Positions 1 to 11,100 of a stretch of DNA of 64,000 nucleotides are shown here, piece after piece (position 1 is the first letter of the stretch; every line of letters starts with the position of its first letter). This DNA comes from Tigriopus japonicus (Eukaryota; Arthropoda; Copepoda; Harpacticoida; Harpacticidae). Location of the stretch: assembly GCA_010645155.1 (NCBI GenBank), contig CM021316.1, positions 10,291,368 to 10,355,367 on the forward strand. The letters are read 5' to 3'. The notes beneath the pieces are model-generated. The model searched no databases and was not told where the DNA came from. It saw only the letters and a program-made list of their open reading frames with translations. The position numbers and the translations under genes are program-made.

Positions 1-178
1 CCCAGGTGTGGCACTCGATCTGCTGGAGACTAGGTTGGCCATCGTGGAATCCGGTCGTGTCGGGTGAAAGAATTCAGAGCTTTGGGGCCGGTCTCAGAAG
101 CTCAGAGCGATCGAACCGGGCAGATCGAGGCTGGTAGCTTGGGCTATGTACTATGTTGAAGGAAAGAGACTAAGGTAG

Positions 179-298
179 CATACTCTATACTCACTGAAGG
201 AGGCGCTGGTGAAGTTTGTGGCGTATAATAATCCACAGGTAGAACTTCTCTCCATCGACACTGCCACTTTCCATTCTGGATCAACATCAGTGGATTGA
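179..298 (+). CDS. possible terminal exon of a gene entering from the left edge
   Basis: An open frame follows an AG at 177-178 and reads HTLYSLKEALVKFVAYNNP and onward to a TGA at 296-298, about 39 codons. Third codon positions are mostly G or C in the first half, which is coding-like. No start codon lies in this frame after the AG, so it could only be a downstream exon. I do not recognise the peptide. A competing minus-strand frame overlaps it. This is a weak call based on codon texture and one splice-like site. Confidence 0.28.
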   Translation, partial: HTLYSLKEALVKFVAYNNPQVELLSIDTATFHSGSTSVD

Positions 299-613
299 TT
301 TGGAAAGCACAAGAACAAGATCTTAAATATTGAAGAAGATTACTAATCCGGCTGACAATCTTGTCATAAAAGTAAGACATACCTACGTTCATCAGGAGCT
401 ATTAAAGGTGGCGCTTCTTTAACACCTAACTTGATATCAATACCAAATTCAAAAATGTACCAATCATTATCATGAGCTTTTATCATGAAAAAAATTATCA
501 TAGTCTTTATCATGAATGATTACTTTTTTTCCTTCAGGTATCGTATTATTGCTGATCTCTATCAATGCGACCGCATCTTCGGCCCCTGTTCAAGCCTTTC
601 CGTTCTACTCACC

Positions 614-910
614 ATGGGTAACTCCACGAGTGGGTATTTCAACTTCCAATTCTATAAGAGCGCCGTCGAAGGCCCCGAGTTCGATTACAATCCGAGTTAC
701 AATCAATCCCGTCTCTACTCTGATTACACCGGTTTCTACGTGGGCATCTTCTTCTGCACCTTCATTGCCCTGGTTGTTTTCTTGGTAAACTTATACTTTT
801 GCCAGTGTTCCCCGTGGTCCAAATATTGGAAGAATCGTCATACAGGCAACCGCATGACCTTACCCTTGTTCACCAGCCCTCCCAAGGACCAAACTCCCAT
901 CCTCATCTAA
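614..910 (+). CDS. small single-pass membrane protein, hypothetical
   Basis: From the ATG at 614 (context ACCATGG, a strong eukaryotic start) the frame gives 98 aa. It starts MGNSTSGYFNFQFYKS, has one hydrophobic segment at about residues 42-61, then a Cys/Trp-containing basic tail that ends DQTPILI. The same frame is open back to a 3' splice-like TTCAG at 531-535, so the exon may begin at 536 with an upstream exon. A second frame over 540-610 looks like a signal peptide, so the exact N-terminus is unsure. It sits 44 bases upstream of the next small membrane-protein gene on the same strand. No family recognised. Confidence 0.55.
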   Translation: MGNSTSGYFNFQFYKSAVEGPEFDYNPSYNQSRLYSDYTGFYVGIFFCTFIALVVFLVNLYFCQCSPWSKYWKNRHTGNRMTLPLFTSPPKDQTPILI

Positions 911-954
911 GTCTGTCTACGTAGACTCAATCGGCACTTAATCAATCACCCACT

Positions 955-1372
955 ATGTTCTTGATCTACTGGCCGTATTTGGCCTTGGTGCTTTCGTTGG
1001 CCTTGTGCCTAGTGGTCGTGGTGGTGTCTTTGGCCGGGAAATTGTGCCGAGCTCGAATGGACCCTCTGCCCGAAAGGGATTTGCACACCTACTTCACCGA
1101 CAGTATGGTAAGTCACTCCAGAACAAACTTAGCCGTTTTGTTTACCGAATTGCGTAGCTGACGAACGGAAATCCACTGTTGATTTCTAGGAAAACAATGT
1201 TCTGCCTTATCCACACGAGGATGAGCTGGACCCGGCCTCAGCTCCCCCCATGATGTCCGATGTGGAGATGCAGGCCATCCATTGTCCGCCTGCCGCATCC
1301 TATGAGGCGGGACTTCCCTACTCATTGGACCAATCCATGAGTCCCGAGGGTAGACGAGACTTTGAAGTCTAG
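955..1372 (+). CDS. small single-pass membrane protein, hypothetical
   Basis: Two exons, 955-1107 and 1190-1372, join in phase 0 across an 82-bp GTAAGT...TTCTAG intron and give 111 aa. Residues 2-28 form a strong hydrophobic segment (MFLIYWPYLALVLSLALC start, many Val). A Cys-Arg stop-transfer (KLCRAR) and an acidic, Pro-rich cytosolic tail follow. The tail contains YPHEDELDPASAPP and ends RRDFEV, whose terminal valine could act as a PDZ ligand (inference). It lies 44 bases after one small membrane-protein gene and 105 bases before the SOWAH gene, all on the plus strand. No family recognised. Confidence 0.68.
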
Positions 1373-1477
1373 GAGAAACCCACCTATGTGTATTGAACGC
1401 CTTGTTTCCGTGATTAAAAGACAGTGATAACTTGTGTGTGAAAGTGCTAGAGGCCTGACTGGACTTGATCAAAGAGA

Positions 1478-3943
1478 ATGTCAGGCCCCACGGAATTCAC
1501 GCTCGAATCCGTGCGTCAGTACATGTTGGCCCAAGATGGTCGTGTGACGAACCACGAGTTAGTCAAGTACTTCAAAGCGTGGCTGACGCATCCTTCGGAG
1601 AAAGAACAAGCTCGGCAGAAATTCAAGGAATACGTCAACACCCTCGCCACGATCAAACAAGAACAAGGTGAGAAATACTTGGTGTTGAAGAAGAAGTTCT
1701 ATCCGCATTTCGAAGATGACGAAGACTTGCCACCGGCTCCACCTCCACCCCCGCCTCTCAGTCAACCACCTAGCCTTCCTTCTAGTAGCCCTACATTGCT
1801 GGATGAGGTCATGGCCGGATATCAGACCATGTCCTCGCAAAATGTGGCCACCTATGCCAATCCCACACGGCGGGTTCTGCCGCCAACGCCTTTGTCCAGT
1901 GCTTTGCCTTTTCGTCCCCCGCCTTTAGTACCACCTCCCACCGATTATGGCTTGCCCACTCCCTCGGATTTGGGCTTACCCATCGCGGGTCATGGCCAAT
2001 CTCATTATTATAACCCTCAAAGCCAACGCTCGAGCTATGCCTCGTCGTCTTCAGGGGGTCTTGGCCCATCTAGGTCCAGCTATGCTGCCCTTAACGGAAA
2101 TAGCTCGCCGCAAATGGGCGACATGCCTCGAGTTCCACCCCCTTATCGACCCCCGCCAGTGTCTTCCAACTATCGATCTCCACCCTTGCCTCCACCGTCC
2201 TCAGTGATTCGTCAGATGGCACCACCCCCTTCAGATTATGGTCTGCCCATGGGTCCTTCATCGTCACAATATGGAACCAGGACCAATGGCTTTCCATCCC
2301 ACTATCAAACGTCACCACCCATCCCTTTGAATGGGGGGATGGCGGGAGGACGAGGACCTTCGTCTTTGGTAATGGATTACCAACCCTCTAGCGACCCTCA
2401 CGCTCCACCCATACCTCGTCGGAATGGTCATCCGGAGGGGATATCCAGACAATCCTCGACCTCTTCGATGCATCCCGAGGGAATATCGCGACAGTCATCG
2501 ACCTCGTCAATGCAAAGGGCTCCACCCCCACCTCCACCTAAATTGAAGGAGGACACTCCCCCACCACCACCCTTACCCTCTCGGTCCCAACCTCCGCCTC
2601 CTATTCCACAATCCAGTGTTCCATCTAGCCATGCATCAAGCCGTCGGAGTTCCCAGTCATCTGTAACCACTTCCAATGGAAACTTCTCGCGTCAAACGTC
2701 GTCCAGTGAGGACAAAGAGAACTCATCCCCGGATGATGGAGGTCATGGCCATCCCGGGGAAGTGAGTAGTGGATCCTTGGGGGCCAAATCCATGCCCAAT
2801 CTCGCCTCTGAAGATATGTCCGGTGTTCCGTCCTTAGGGGCTACAGGCCCTCAAGAAAAGATCAGTGTCAAAGAGCGAACCAAGACATTCAACCGCATGG
2901 CCTCCGAAATTGACCTAAATGGCCAAGCAGGTCACTATCCGATCCGCAAATCGAGTTCCTCGTCCATTGGCAATGCAGTCAAGCGTCGTAATTCTCGGGC
3001 CACTGAACAATTGAGTAGCCGTCGATCTTCGTCCATACATCGGGATGATCGAAGTGACGATTCGGCCTCGATCACCACCATTGATCAGAATTCTAAAACG
3101 TGGATGGTCCGTTCTGCTCAGGGGGAATTTCATGCCATGATGAAGCTGCTCCGGGAAGATCCACGATTGGCCAAACATCGGGATTTCACCTCGGGATTTA
3201 CGGCCTTACATTGGGCGGCCAAACACGGCGACCTTGATATGGTGAAATTGTTGGCTGGAAACTACAAGGTCAATCCCAATGCTAAATCTAACGGAGGGTA
3301 CACACCTCTACATTTGGCTTGTCAATTTGGCCATCAGGAGGTGTTCGATATCTTGATTAAATCCTTTGAAGGCGATCCCAAGATCCGAGATAATTCGGGC
3401 AAAACCCCGCGTCAGTATATGATGGCCAATGAGCAAACCATGGGCCTCTCTCTATCAAATGATACGTTCAGACAACTCAAAGACAGGCGACGAAATCGAA
3501 GACAGGTGAGCAAGCAATTAATGGTTATCTTTTGACCTTGGATCCAACTTTTAGCATCCTAATCTTGATTTTTCAATTCAAAGGCTGCGGAGAAGAACCC
3601 AGGAATTTTGAAATTCGGCTCGCTCTCAGTCAAGGTTAAAAAGACCACCGAGGCCTTCAATAACTATTTCACCAACAAAGGAGAAAATGGTGTTCATAGC
3701 GGTGATTCGGATGGAATGAAGATGCCTCCTCCCAAATTCGGACCGATCAAGAAACGCAAATCCAAAAGATCAATTGACTATGGCAAGCCTCAACCAGTGA
3801 TCAGTGGACCTACACCCATTGCAGACGTTTCTCCTTCAAAATCCACAGTTGTCGAGGAGCAAACAGGGGAACTACCAAATGCCAAATCGGATGATAGCGA
3901 CTCCGAATATGGATTTGATTCTCAATGGACGGCTCCCACCTAA
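1478..3943 (+). CDS. SOWAH (sosondowah) ankyrin-repeat protein
   Basis: Exons 1478-3505 and 3584-3943 (phase 0, 78-bp intron) encode 795 aa. Residues 1-80 match the SOWAH N-terminal domain: a winged-helix-like region with GRVTNHELVKYFK and QARQKFKEYVN motifs followed by KYLVLKKKF. Residues about 85-420 are Pro/Ser-rich and low in complexity, with a near-duplicated HPEGISRQSSTSSM segment. Residues about 541-655 carry ankyrin repeats (GFTALHWAAKHGDLDMVKLL; GGYTPLHLACQFGHQEVFDIL), then a basic tail. SOWAH proteins are poorly understood ankyrin adaptors found across animals. The SOWAHA/B/C subtype cannot be assigned here. The ATG at 1478 begins MSGPTEFTLESVRQYM, in register with family N-termini. 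Confidence 0.92.
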
Positions 3944-5160
3944 CACAGTTGTATCCTTTCTCGACAGACAAGAGTATTCTCAAAACATTCCAGAAACATT
4001 CTCTAAACACAAATCTTCATCAAGGTATTTCAAGAGCATTCCTTAATCCACCAGATCTGCCTGTCAAATAATCTTTTTTTTTTCCTTTCACTGTCCCATA
4101 CTTACTATGAAATGCATATTTTCTGACACTTTTTTACCGCAATATCCATTACATTATTACCATTGAACCTCATTTATGTTGACGAGTTTTTATTATCAAA
4201 GAAAGGAGAAGATTTTTGATTTTCCATCACTATCAATCAATTTTTTAGCATTTGTAATAGCATTGTGAGTTTTTCGCGGTAATTTAACCGCTGCCTACTG
4301 AATTAGAGATATCTTCTATACAACAAGGGGAGAATTTTACAACAGGGGTAAAAAGGGATCGTTTGGATGTTCAAATATCGTTTTTCCATTTGTGTGAAAC
4401 ACTCCCTTTTTCATATCGCGATCCACATTTTTTCTGGGGGATTTTAGCTCATTTACAAAACAAGCGTGACAATTTGTTCTCCTACCAATTACCACTGACA
4501 TGAGGCTAATCAATTCAATATTCATTAACTTACTTTACATACAGAATCATTGATTCATTCATCCACACAACATTCTAGTCTGACGGGCAAAAATTGCAAC
4601 GGAAAGGTGACTTGACAATGATAGGGATGGTAGAACTACTCAGAAGAGGTCAATCTATTCACAATAATCGTATGATGAAAGAGAGGGATGATGTGTTTGT
4701 GGGCTTGAAGTTTGGCAGTGGATGAAATTGCTCCAAGAAATGCGGGAAGAAAACTGGCCTTCTTTGTTTGGTCGGTGTTGAGTGAGATTTGCAAAATCGG
4801 CATTGAACAACAATGGAACGGGGTTTCGCGGGAATGAATGGCTTGATTTTGAACCAGATCATCATGCAATTGAAGTGAGTGATGGGTAAATATGATGGCA
4901 TAATCTATTGACACTATTGGGTCGACTAGTTATTGTTATTTGCATTGCTGTGCATCGCATCAGATTTGTTTTTGGTTTTTTTTTGGCGTGCGGACGAATT
5001 CTGAAGATTCCATTTTAGTCACACTCTTGTCAAACCAAGGGCTGAAAAGAGATTTAGGAAAACACACACGTGGAGAAGGGGTGTTCATTTAAAAGTGGGT
5101 GATGGGTGGGGCATGCTCCCGTCGAATTCGGTGTACAAGGTTTAATATGATGTTTTGAGT
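3944..5160. other. convergent intergenic spacer
   Basis: AT-rich DNA between the 3' ends of the SOWAH gene (+) and the otopetrin gene (-). It probably holds both 3' UTRs. No coding-like frame was found in it; the short open frames lack splice or codon support. Confidence 0.6.
5141..5146 (-). terminator. poly(A) signal variant ATTAAA for the otopetrin gene
   Basis: The minus strand reads ATTAAA about 15 bases after the otopetrin stop codon (5163-5161). It is the nearest poly(A)-type hexamer downstream of the gene. Confidence 0.4.
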
Positions 5161-8100
5161 TTAGTCGCACAATTTGGCCTTGTATGAGTTCTTCCAGACC
5201 TCGGCCAAGATCACGGTGGAATAGAAACGGAAAAAGATGCACAAGGGCAAACACGTCTTCTGAATCACCGTCCAAGCGTAAAATCCGAAGAATTCCAACT
5301 GAAACCAGGGCAATCATTTTAAGGTTGTAGGGCTCAAAGTAATTCAAATTTGTGCCCAATTCAGTACCTGCACTGGACTATGGTCCACTTTTTTGACTTC
5401 GAACGTGTAGATGACCCACATGGTGACATTGCAAATCAGCAAGAAGGTCACCACTTGACGACCAGGTTTATTGGCATTTTGAGAACTCGTCGAGATGCGT
5501 CTCCTCTGGGCATCCGTAATAAACAACAATTGCAGAATAACCTAACGAACCCGAAATAGAGTTAGTATAATGAAGAAACTTTCAATAAAATATGTAGAAA
5601 AAGCTCACCTGAGCCACACTGATGGCACCTGTACCGAACACCAAGATGTTTTTCATATCGGTGTGTCGACCAAGTCCACCAGCAATGACGTTGAACATCG
5701 AGTAGGCAAAGATTCCGGCTCCAGACATGAAGAGTAAGATGTTGCTCAACATGGATTGATCCTCACCATGGAACTTCAGCTTTTGAACCCTATATTCGAG
5801 GGAGACATGGAGATATTAAGCAAATGGTGAAACGATGAAAGAACCGACCGGTGAGTACCTCAAAAATCCAAGTAATGTTGCCAAGATAGCCACAATGAGT
5901 ATAACACAGTGAGACGAATCCGCCAGGAACACGGCCAATTGAGACACCTGGAACAATGAATACATGTCATTGAAACGTTCTTTGACAATCATGGATGCTG
6001 AGCTTACCTGGCTGTTATTATGATCAATAAGTACAAAGAAGAGGATCAAGCAAATGAGTCCACAGATGAGGGTGAGAAGTCCAAAGAACAATCCTTTGCT
6101 GGCCCCGATGCAATCTGTTTTTGAGTAGTTGGTCATCTTTTTGGAGGCCACACTTATGTGATCATCCTCCTCACCCCAGAATCTAGGCAAATAAGGATAG
6201 CATCACTTTCTTAACATTATTTATTTTTGTCTTGATGACATGATCACTCCTAGCCACCAAAGGTTGGTTCTTCAAATCCATTAAGAGTAGGGATTGCCAA
6301 GTAATGATACCCTAGAACGTGGTAGTTCTAGGGTAAGTCGAAGATCGGCATCAGGCCAAAGTCGGTATCATTTTGAATGAAACCAGGCACATGTTTCGAG
6401 GTGTTTCTGTACCTGGGATTGCGACCGATGTTCTTCCACATGGCAAATAATACTGCAGCGGCAATGAAGCTATACTCAATGACGAACGGGAACAAGTATG
6501 GAGACGTGGTGGTGATGATTTCCCCCATGAAATCGGTGCGTCCACAAGTGAAATTATGAGCTAAGTGGATCACGCCGTGACTGAAGGCGTTGGGATCGTC
6601 TGAGGACAGAAAAATATCACATCAGAAATGAGTTCATTCAAGACTGTTTTTGTTGGCTCAGTTAAAGAAAATGGGACCAGTTCAAGGCACTTCCAAGGGT
6701 TCTAAAGGCAGTGGGTGGAAAGATGATGAAAGACAAACTTCCAAAGAAAACGAACGTGCTTTGGTTTTGAAAAAGGCAAAAGAACACAAAATCAGGAAAC
6801 ACCTCGCTTGCTAATCCAGTAGTAAGAACCGGAACGCTTTTTTTGACGATGTACTAACCGGTTGGTGTGCCATAAAAGGGCATGCCCATGCCTCGCGGGT
6901 TCATTCCAGGCCCACCCGGTCCACCCATGCTTCCACCCCCCAGTCCCACCCCACCTCCCCCGCCTTGCCCGTTGGACATAACGCCCACGAGATTGTCGAA
7001 AGGTGAGGCCGTGGCCCTGCGCAATTGCTCCACAGCCGGTTGGACCGCTTGAATGAGTTGAGCAGTTTGGGGTGAGCGGGTGATCATGTTAGTGGCATCC
7101 AGAGGACCGGAGACCTCGCCATTGCCAAAGAGCGAGGAGAACGGGGAATCGCCCGAGAAATCCGGCGGCGTGATGGCGCTCATAATGGCGTGGTAGGGAC
7201 CGTTAACCCAGAAAGAGTCCGGGCCGAACTTTCGACGAAGCGAGTTGTAGCCCTCTGTTAGTCCGAAGAATAGCGACGGGACAAGAAGGAAGGAATTGTG
7301 GACGGTTATTGAAAGGTTAATTGAACATGAGAATGTACACTAACAAACATTGTGCAAAGGAAAAAGTGTGGGATATCTCTATTCAAGGGCTTCTTAATTC
7401 CGTATATGCTATGTTCTATTTTGAAGTTCAATGTTCTCCTTCATGTATTCCAGCAGCTATTTTTGCACCCGTCATGAGTGACAGGCACGTTTTGAGCGGG
7501 AGTAATTTCATAGATTAGTTATAGAAGTCAATGGAGTAACTTTCGTTCAGTAAATAGGCGAGCAGTCGCAAGCAAACTTTCACTACATGTTCCCGGAAAT
7601 GTTCAGTCATAACCTGTTCTAAATGATTTTTCAAGCTTTTGTATTTTAAACTTTTCTCTCGTGTGTTATCTATTATTGATTGGCTCCGAATAGAAGTTGC
7701 CTATTTTCCGTCAAAAAAATTGTTCCATCTTAAGCCTTAAAATGTGCTTTGAGTTATCTTCACCCCCCATAGGCGTCCTAATAAATAAAAAGTTCCAATT
7801 CAGAATGCTCCTATGATCTAAATTGATTGGTTATTAAACTTTGTATTCATGTAAAATACATAAATATATTGAAATGTGACACTTTGTGGAACTGAATTGG
7901 CCGAAAACTTACCCAACACCATAAAATCCTCGGAGACTCCGTGTCCGTGTCTTGATCTATACATGGCAATGTCCTTGTTGCACTCCTTGACCAAAGTTCG
8001 GATCCAGATGCAAATATCCGTGGCCACAACATGGGACAATCCAAAGCGCGACACGAACTTGAACTTGTGAATGTTCAACTGAAGCGATAAATAGGAATTG

Positions 8101-11100
8101 ACTTGACATTTGGATGACATCGATGTGTTCAGATGCTTTCTTTACCCTGGCATTCATGAAGACAAAGTACATTTGGCTGAAGGTAAACACCATTTGCAAG
8201 ATTGGGTTGATTCCTCGCAAAACTTGATAGCACGGCGAGTTCCATGGGATTTCGAAGAAATTGCCCAATTCCATTCCGTTGTAAATCATACAACCCAACC
8301 CGAAAGCTAGAGAACAAAGGGTAAAGTTATTAGTCGAGGGTTTGGTAGGGTCTTTCATAATTTATGAAAGCTTATCTCGCATCGTGTGGCTCCTCATTTG
8401 CTCATTCTCTTTACTTAAAGGGGAAAAGAAACTTGGATCCTTCCGCCCATCTGACTGACTGAACTACTATAGTGTACAGTACGTGCCAAACTGAAGAAAG
8501 AAAGAGCTCAAGCGAATGTGGCCTCGTGCAACTTTGATTTGCCAGTAGCCACAGATTGGGACCGTGTTCCATTCACGATCCCAAGTGGGCTAAAGGGTCA
8601 AAGCTATACCCATACTTGATCTCACCTCGAGATCGGCAAAGACTTTACTCCTTGCAACATTTATTGCTAGGTAACTATTTCGATCTAGTTACAAGAAATT
8701 GAGTTCTGTACATTGTCGTCGGGTACCAATGAAAGCAGAATAATCGATGGACCAAATTTGGTGCGATCCTTCTTGTATCTGCCAATCCCTCTGACCATTT
8801 CTTTGTCCGCTTTGAGCAATCTCCCTCCCTCTTTTGACCCAAAACAACGCGTTTGGTTCGCTTCAATCAGGGCACATCCTTCTCACATGGATTAGTCGCA
8901 CATTTGATCACTTACCCCCGCACAGGGTGTCTGAAATGGACATGATTGCCTGACCCTGATTGGGTAACCCTAAAGACTTTATGGTAGATGCATGTATTTA
9001 TGACCTTTTCTGAGTTTTTTATTCTTGCCATTTTAGCTCAAGGTTTGCGCACATTGGAAGGTTTACTTCAAAGGCATATACATACTCTTAAATCGGTCCT
9101 CCAAGCGCTTTAGAACCATTCCTCTACTTGTGGTGTTTTAAGTTGTCAGGAACATAGACGTCGTTTGCGGTATGAATGTAGCTTTTACGGTCCTTAGTTG
9201 TACTCAATGGCACCGATTCTTTTTCAAGAAATGATACTCTATGTATCTTTATATCTCAATTTAGTTATAAAGCGACATTTATTGGAATTATCATAAAATT
9301 ACACATCCAATACAAATGGTTCGGGGGAATGCATTCAATCAAAACTGGGTATATCATGCTTAAATGTCGCGCTTTCCTCTCCCTCTGTTGTTCAAACATT
9401 TCGACTTTACTTTTCCTCTCAAAATGATTGATCTTACAATGTCGGTCGATGTATCTAGACGGACATGAGGAACTTCAAACGCTAAAAAAATGAGCGGAAG
9501 GTTTCTCAAGGAATGACAAAAACCAAAGAAATCCTAAGCGTTTTTCCAAGAGCAACTTGTTAGCTAGTAATCTGATAGAGACTTGGCGCGTCCTATACTT
9601 TCTTTTATGATTTGAGGACACGAAAAAGGGTCCTTGTTCAACAGCTGTTGGTGTGTTGAAGAACCCCTCCCAAACATCAACTGTTTTGGAGGGGTAGAAG
9701 ACACCTTCAGGAAAGTGGAATCAATTATTTTTGCCCCTTGATTCACTTGAATGCGCCATGGAGTAAGGTCGCATTGTAGCGACATTAGTTAGTAGAGTTT
9801 CCAGTCCAATAGTTTGCGAGGACTCCATGAGGTTGACAAATGACCCATTGAGTTACTTACCAATCCCACCAACTCTGAGGAAGAAGCTTCCGTGACTGTA
9901 GTCATTCTCCGAGGTCTTATATTTCTTGGGTCTGCGCAAAGTGGCCAGTTTCTCACGAATTGGACTTCCATCCGGGAGAGCATCTCGAGGAAGATTCTAA
10001 AACAAATCACAAAAGGGATCAAAACCAATTCTCTTATCTTGGTTTAGAAGGCCCTGTTTCAAAATCAGAGGTTAGCAAGGAACTACTCCACTACTACTCC
10101 ATTTGGCAGTTATTTGTGTGCAAGAAGAAGGAAACACAAAGAAATAGATAAAGTTGAAGACGACATTGCCCAAATGTAAATAAAAGCATGATTGTTAAAG
10201 AAGTGAACTATACCATTCGTTAAATCTTTTTTTAAACACCAAAGGAGTTTGAAAAAAGAGTAAATCAAATTCATTATAATATGTCTTGACTCATTTCCTG
10301 CACACAAAAAAATTCCCCATCGGACAAATAAACTGAACTTCGCAATTCTCGGACCACAAGACATGGACAGTTGATACATTTCTTTACATTCTAACTTTTT
10401 TTAGATCACTTGTTAATTGCACTGATCAAAATTGATCGAGTGTAAGAAAGTTTAGTAAATATAGCCATGCTCTCGTTAACAGTTTCAGTACATTGCGTTT
10501 AAAGAGGAGCTTAAATTCTGGGATTACACTTCATCATGGCTATTATGACTATACTTTAGTTTGCTCGAGCAATTTGAAAGCGTAGATTTAACATCCGACC
10601 TATAATTTTGTCACTGACCGCTGCTTTCCTGTTCAGTGTAGAAATGAACTGAAAACCAACGTCTTTCAATTTGTTTTGGGCTAAAATTGTTAAGAAGCTT
10701 AGCTCAATTGACTTTAACACACGAAGCGCTATCAATTTTAAGAAATGGCCCTCGATTTTGGCACTCATTTCAATAGATGTTGAGCTCTAATTTGAGGTTG
10801 CTGAGCTTCTATAAAGAAATTCAGCCCACAATCAAACCATTACAATATGCCGCTCTGTTCGAGCTATTTGGGAATGATTATTGGGGCTCTGAATCTAACC
10901 ACAATCAAATCCTATCATGTGATTGAAACCTGGCGTTTCTGGGCTCAAAAAGACTTTAGAAGTAACTTTCCGAACTTTTCTAAGCAAAGTGGAGGGAAGC
11001 TTCTCCATTAACGAAACCCCGAGAACTTTGAAGCAAGGATATGAAAGAAACAACAACAAAAATGGACATTATGAACGAAGCCACATAACAGGAATGCATT

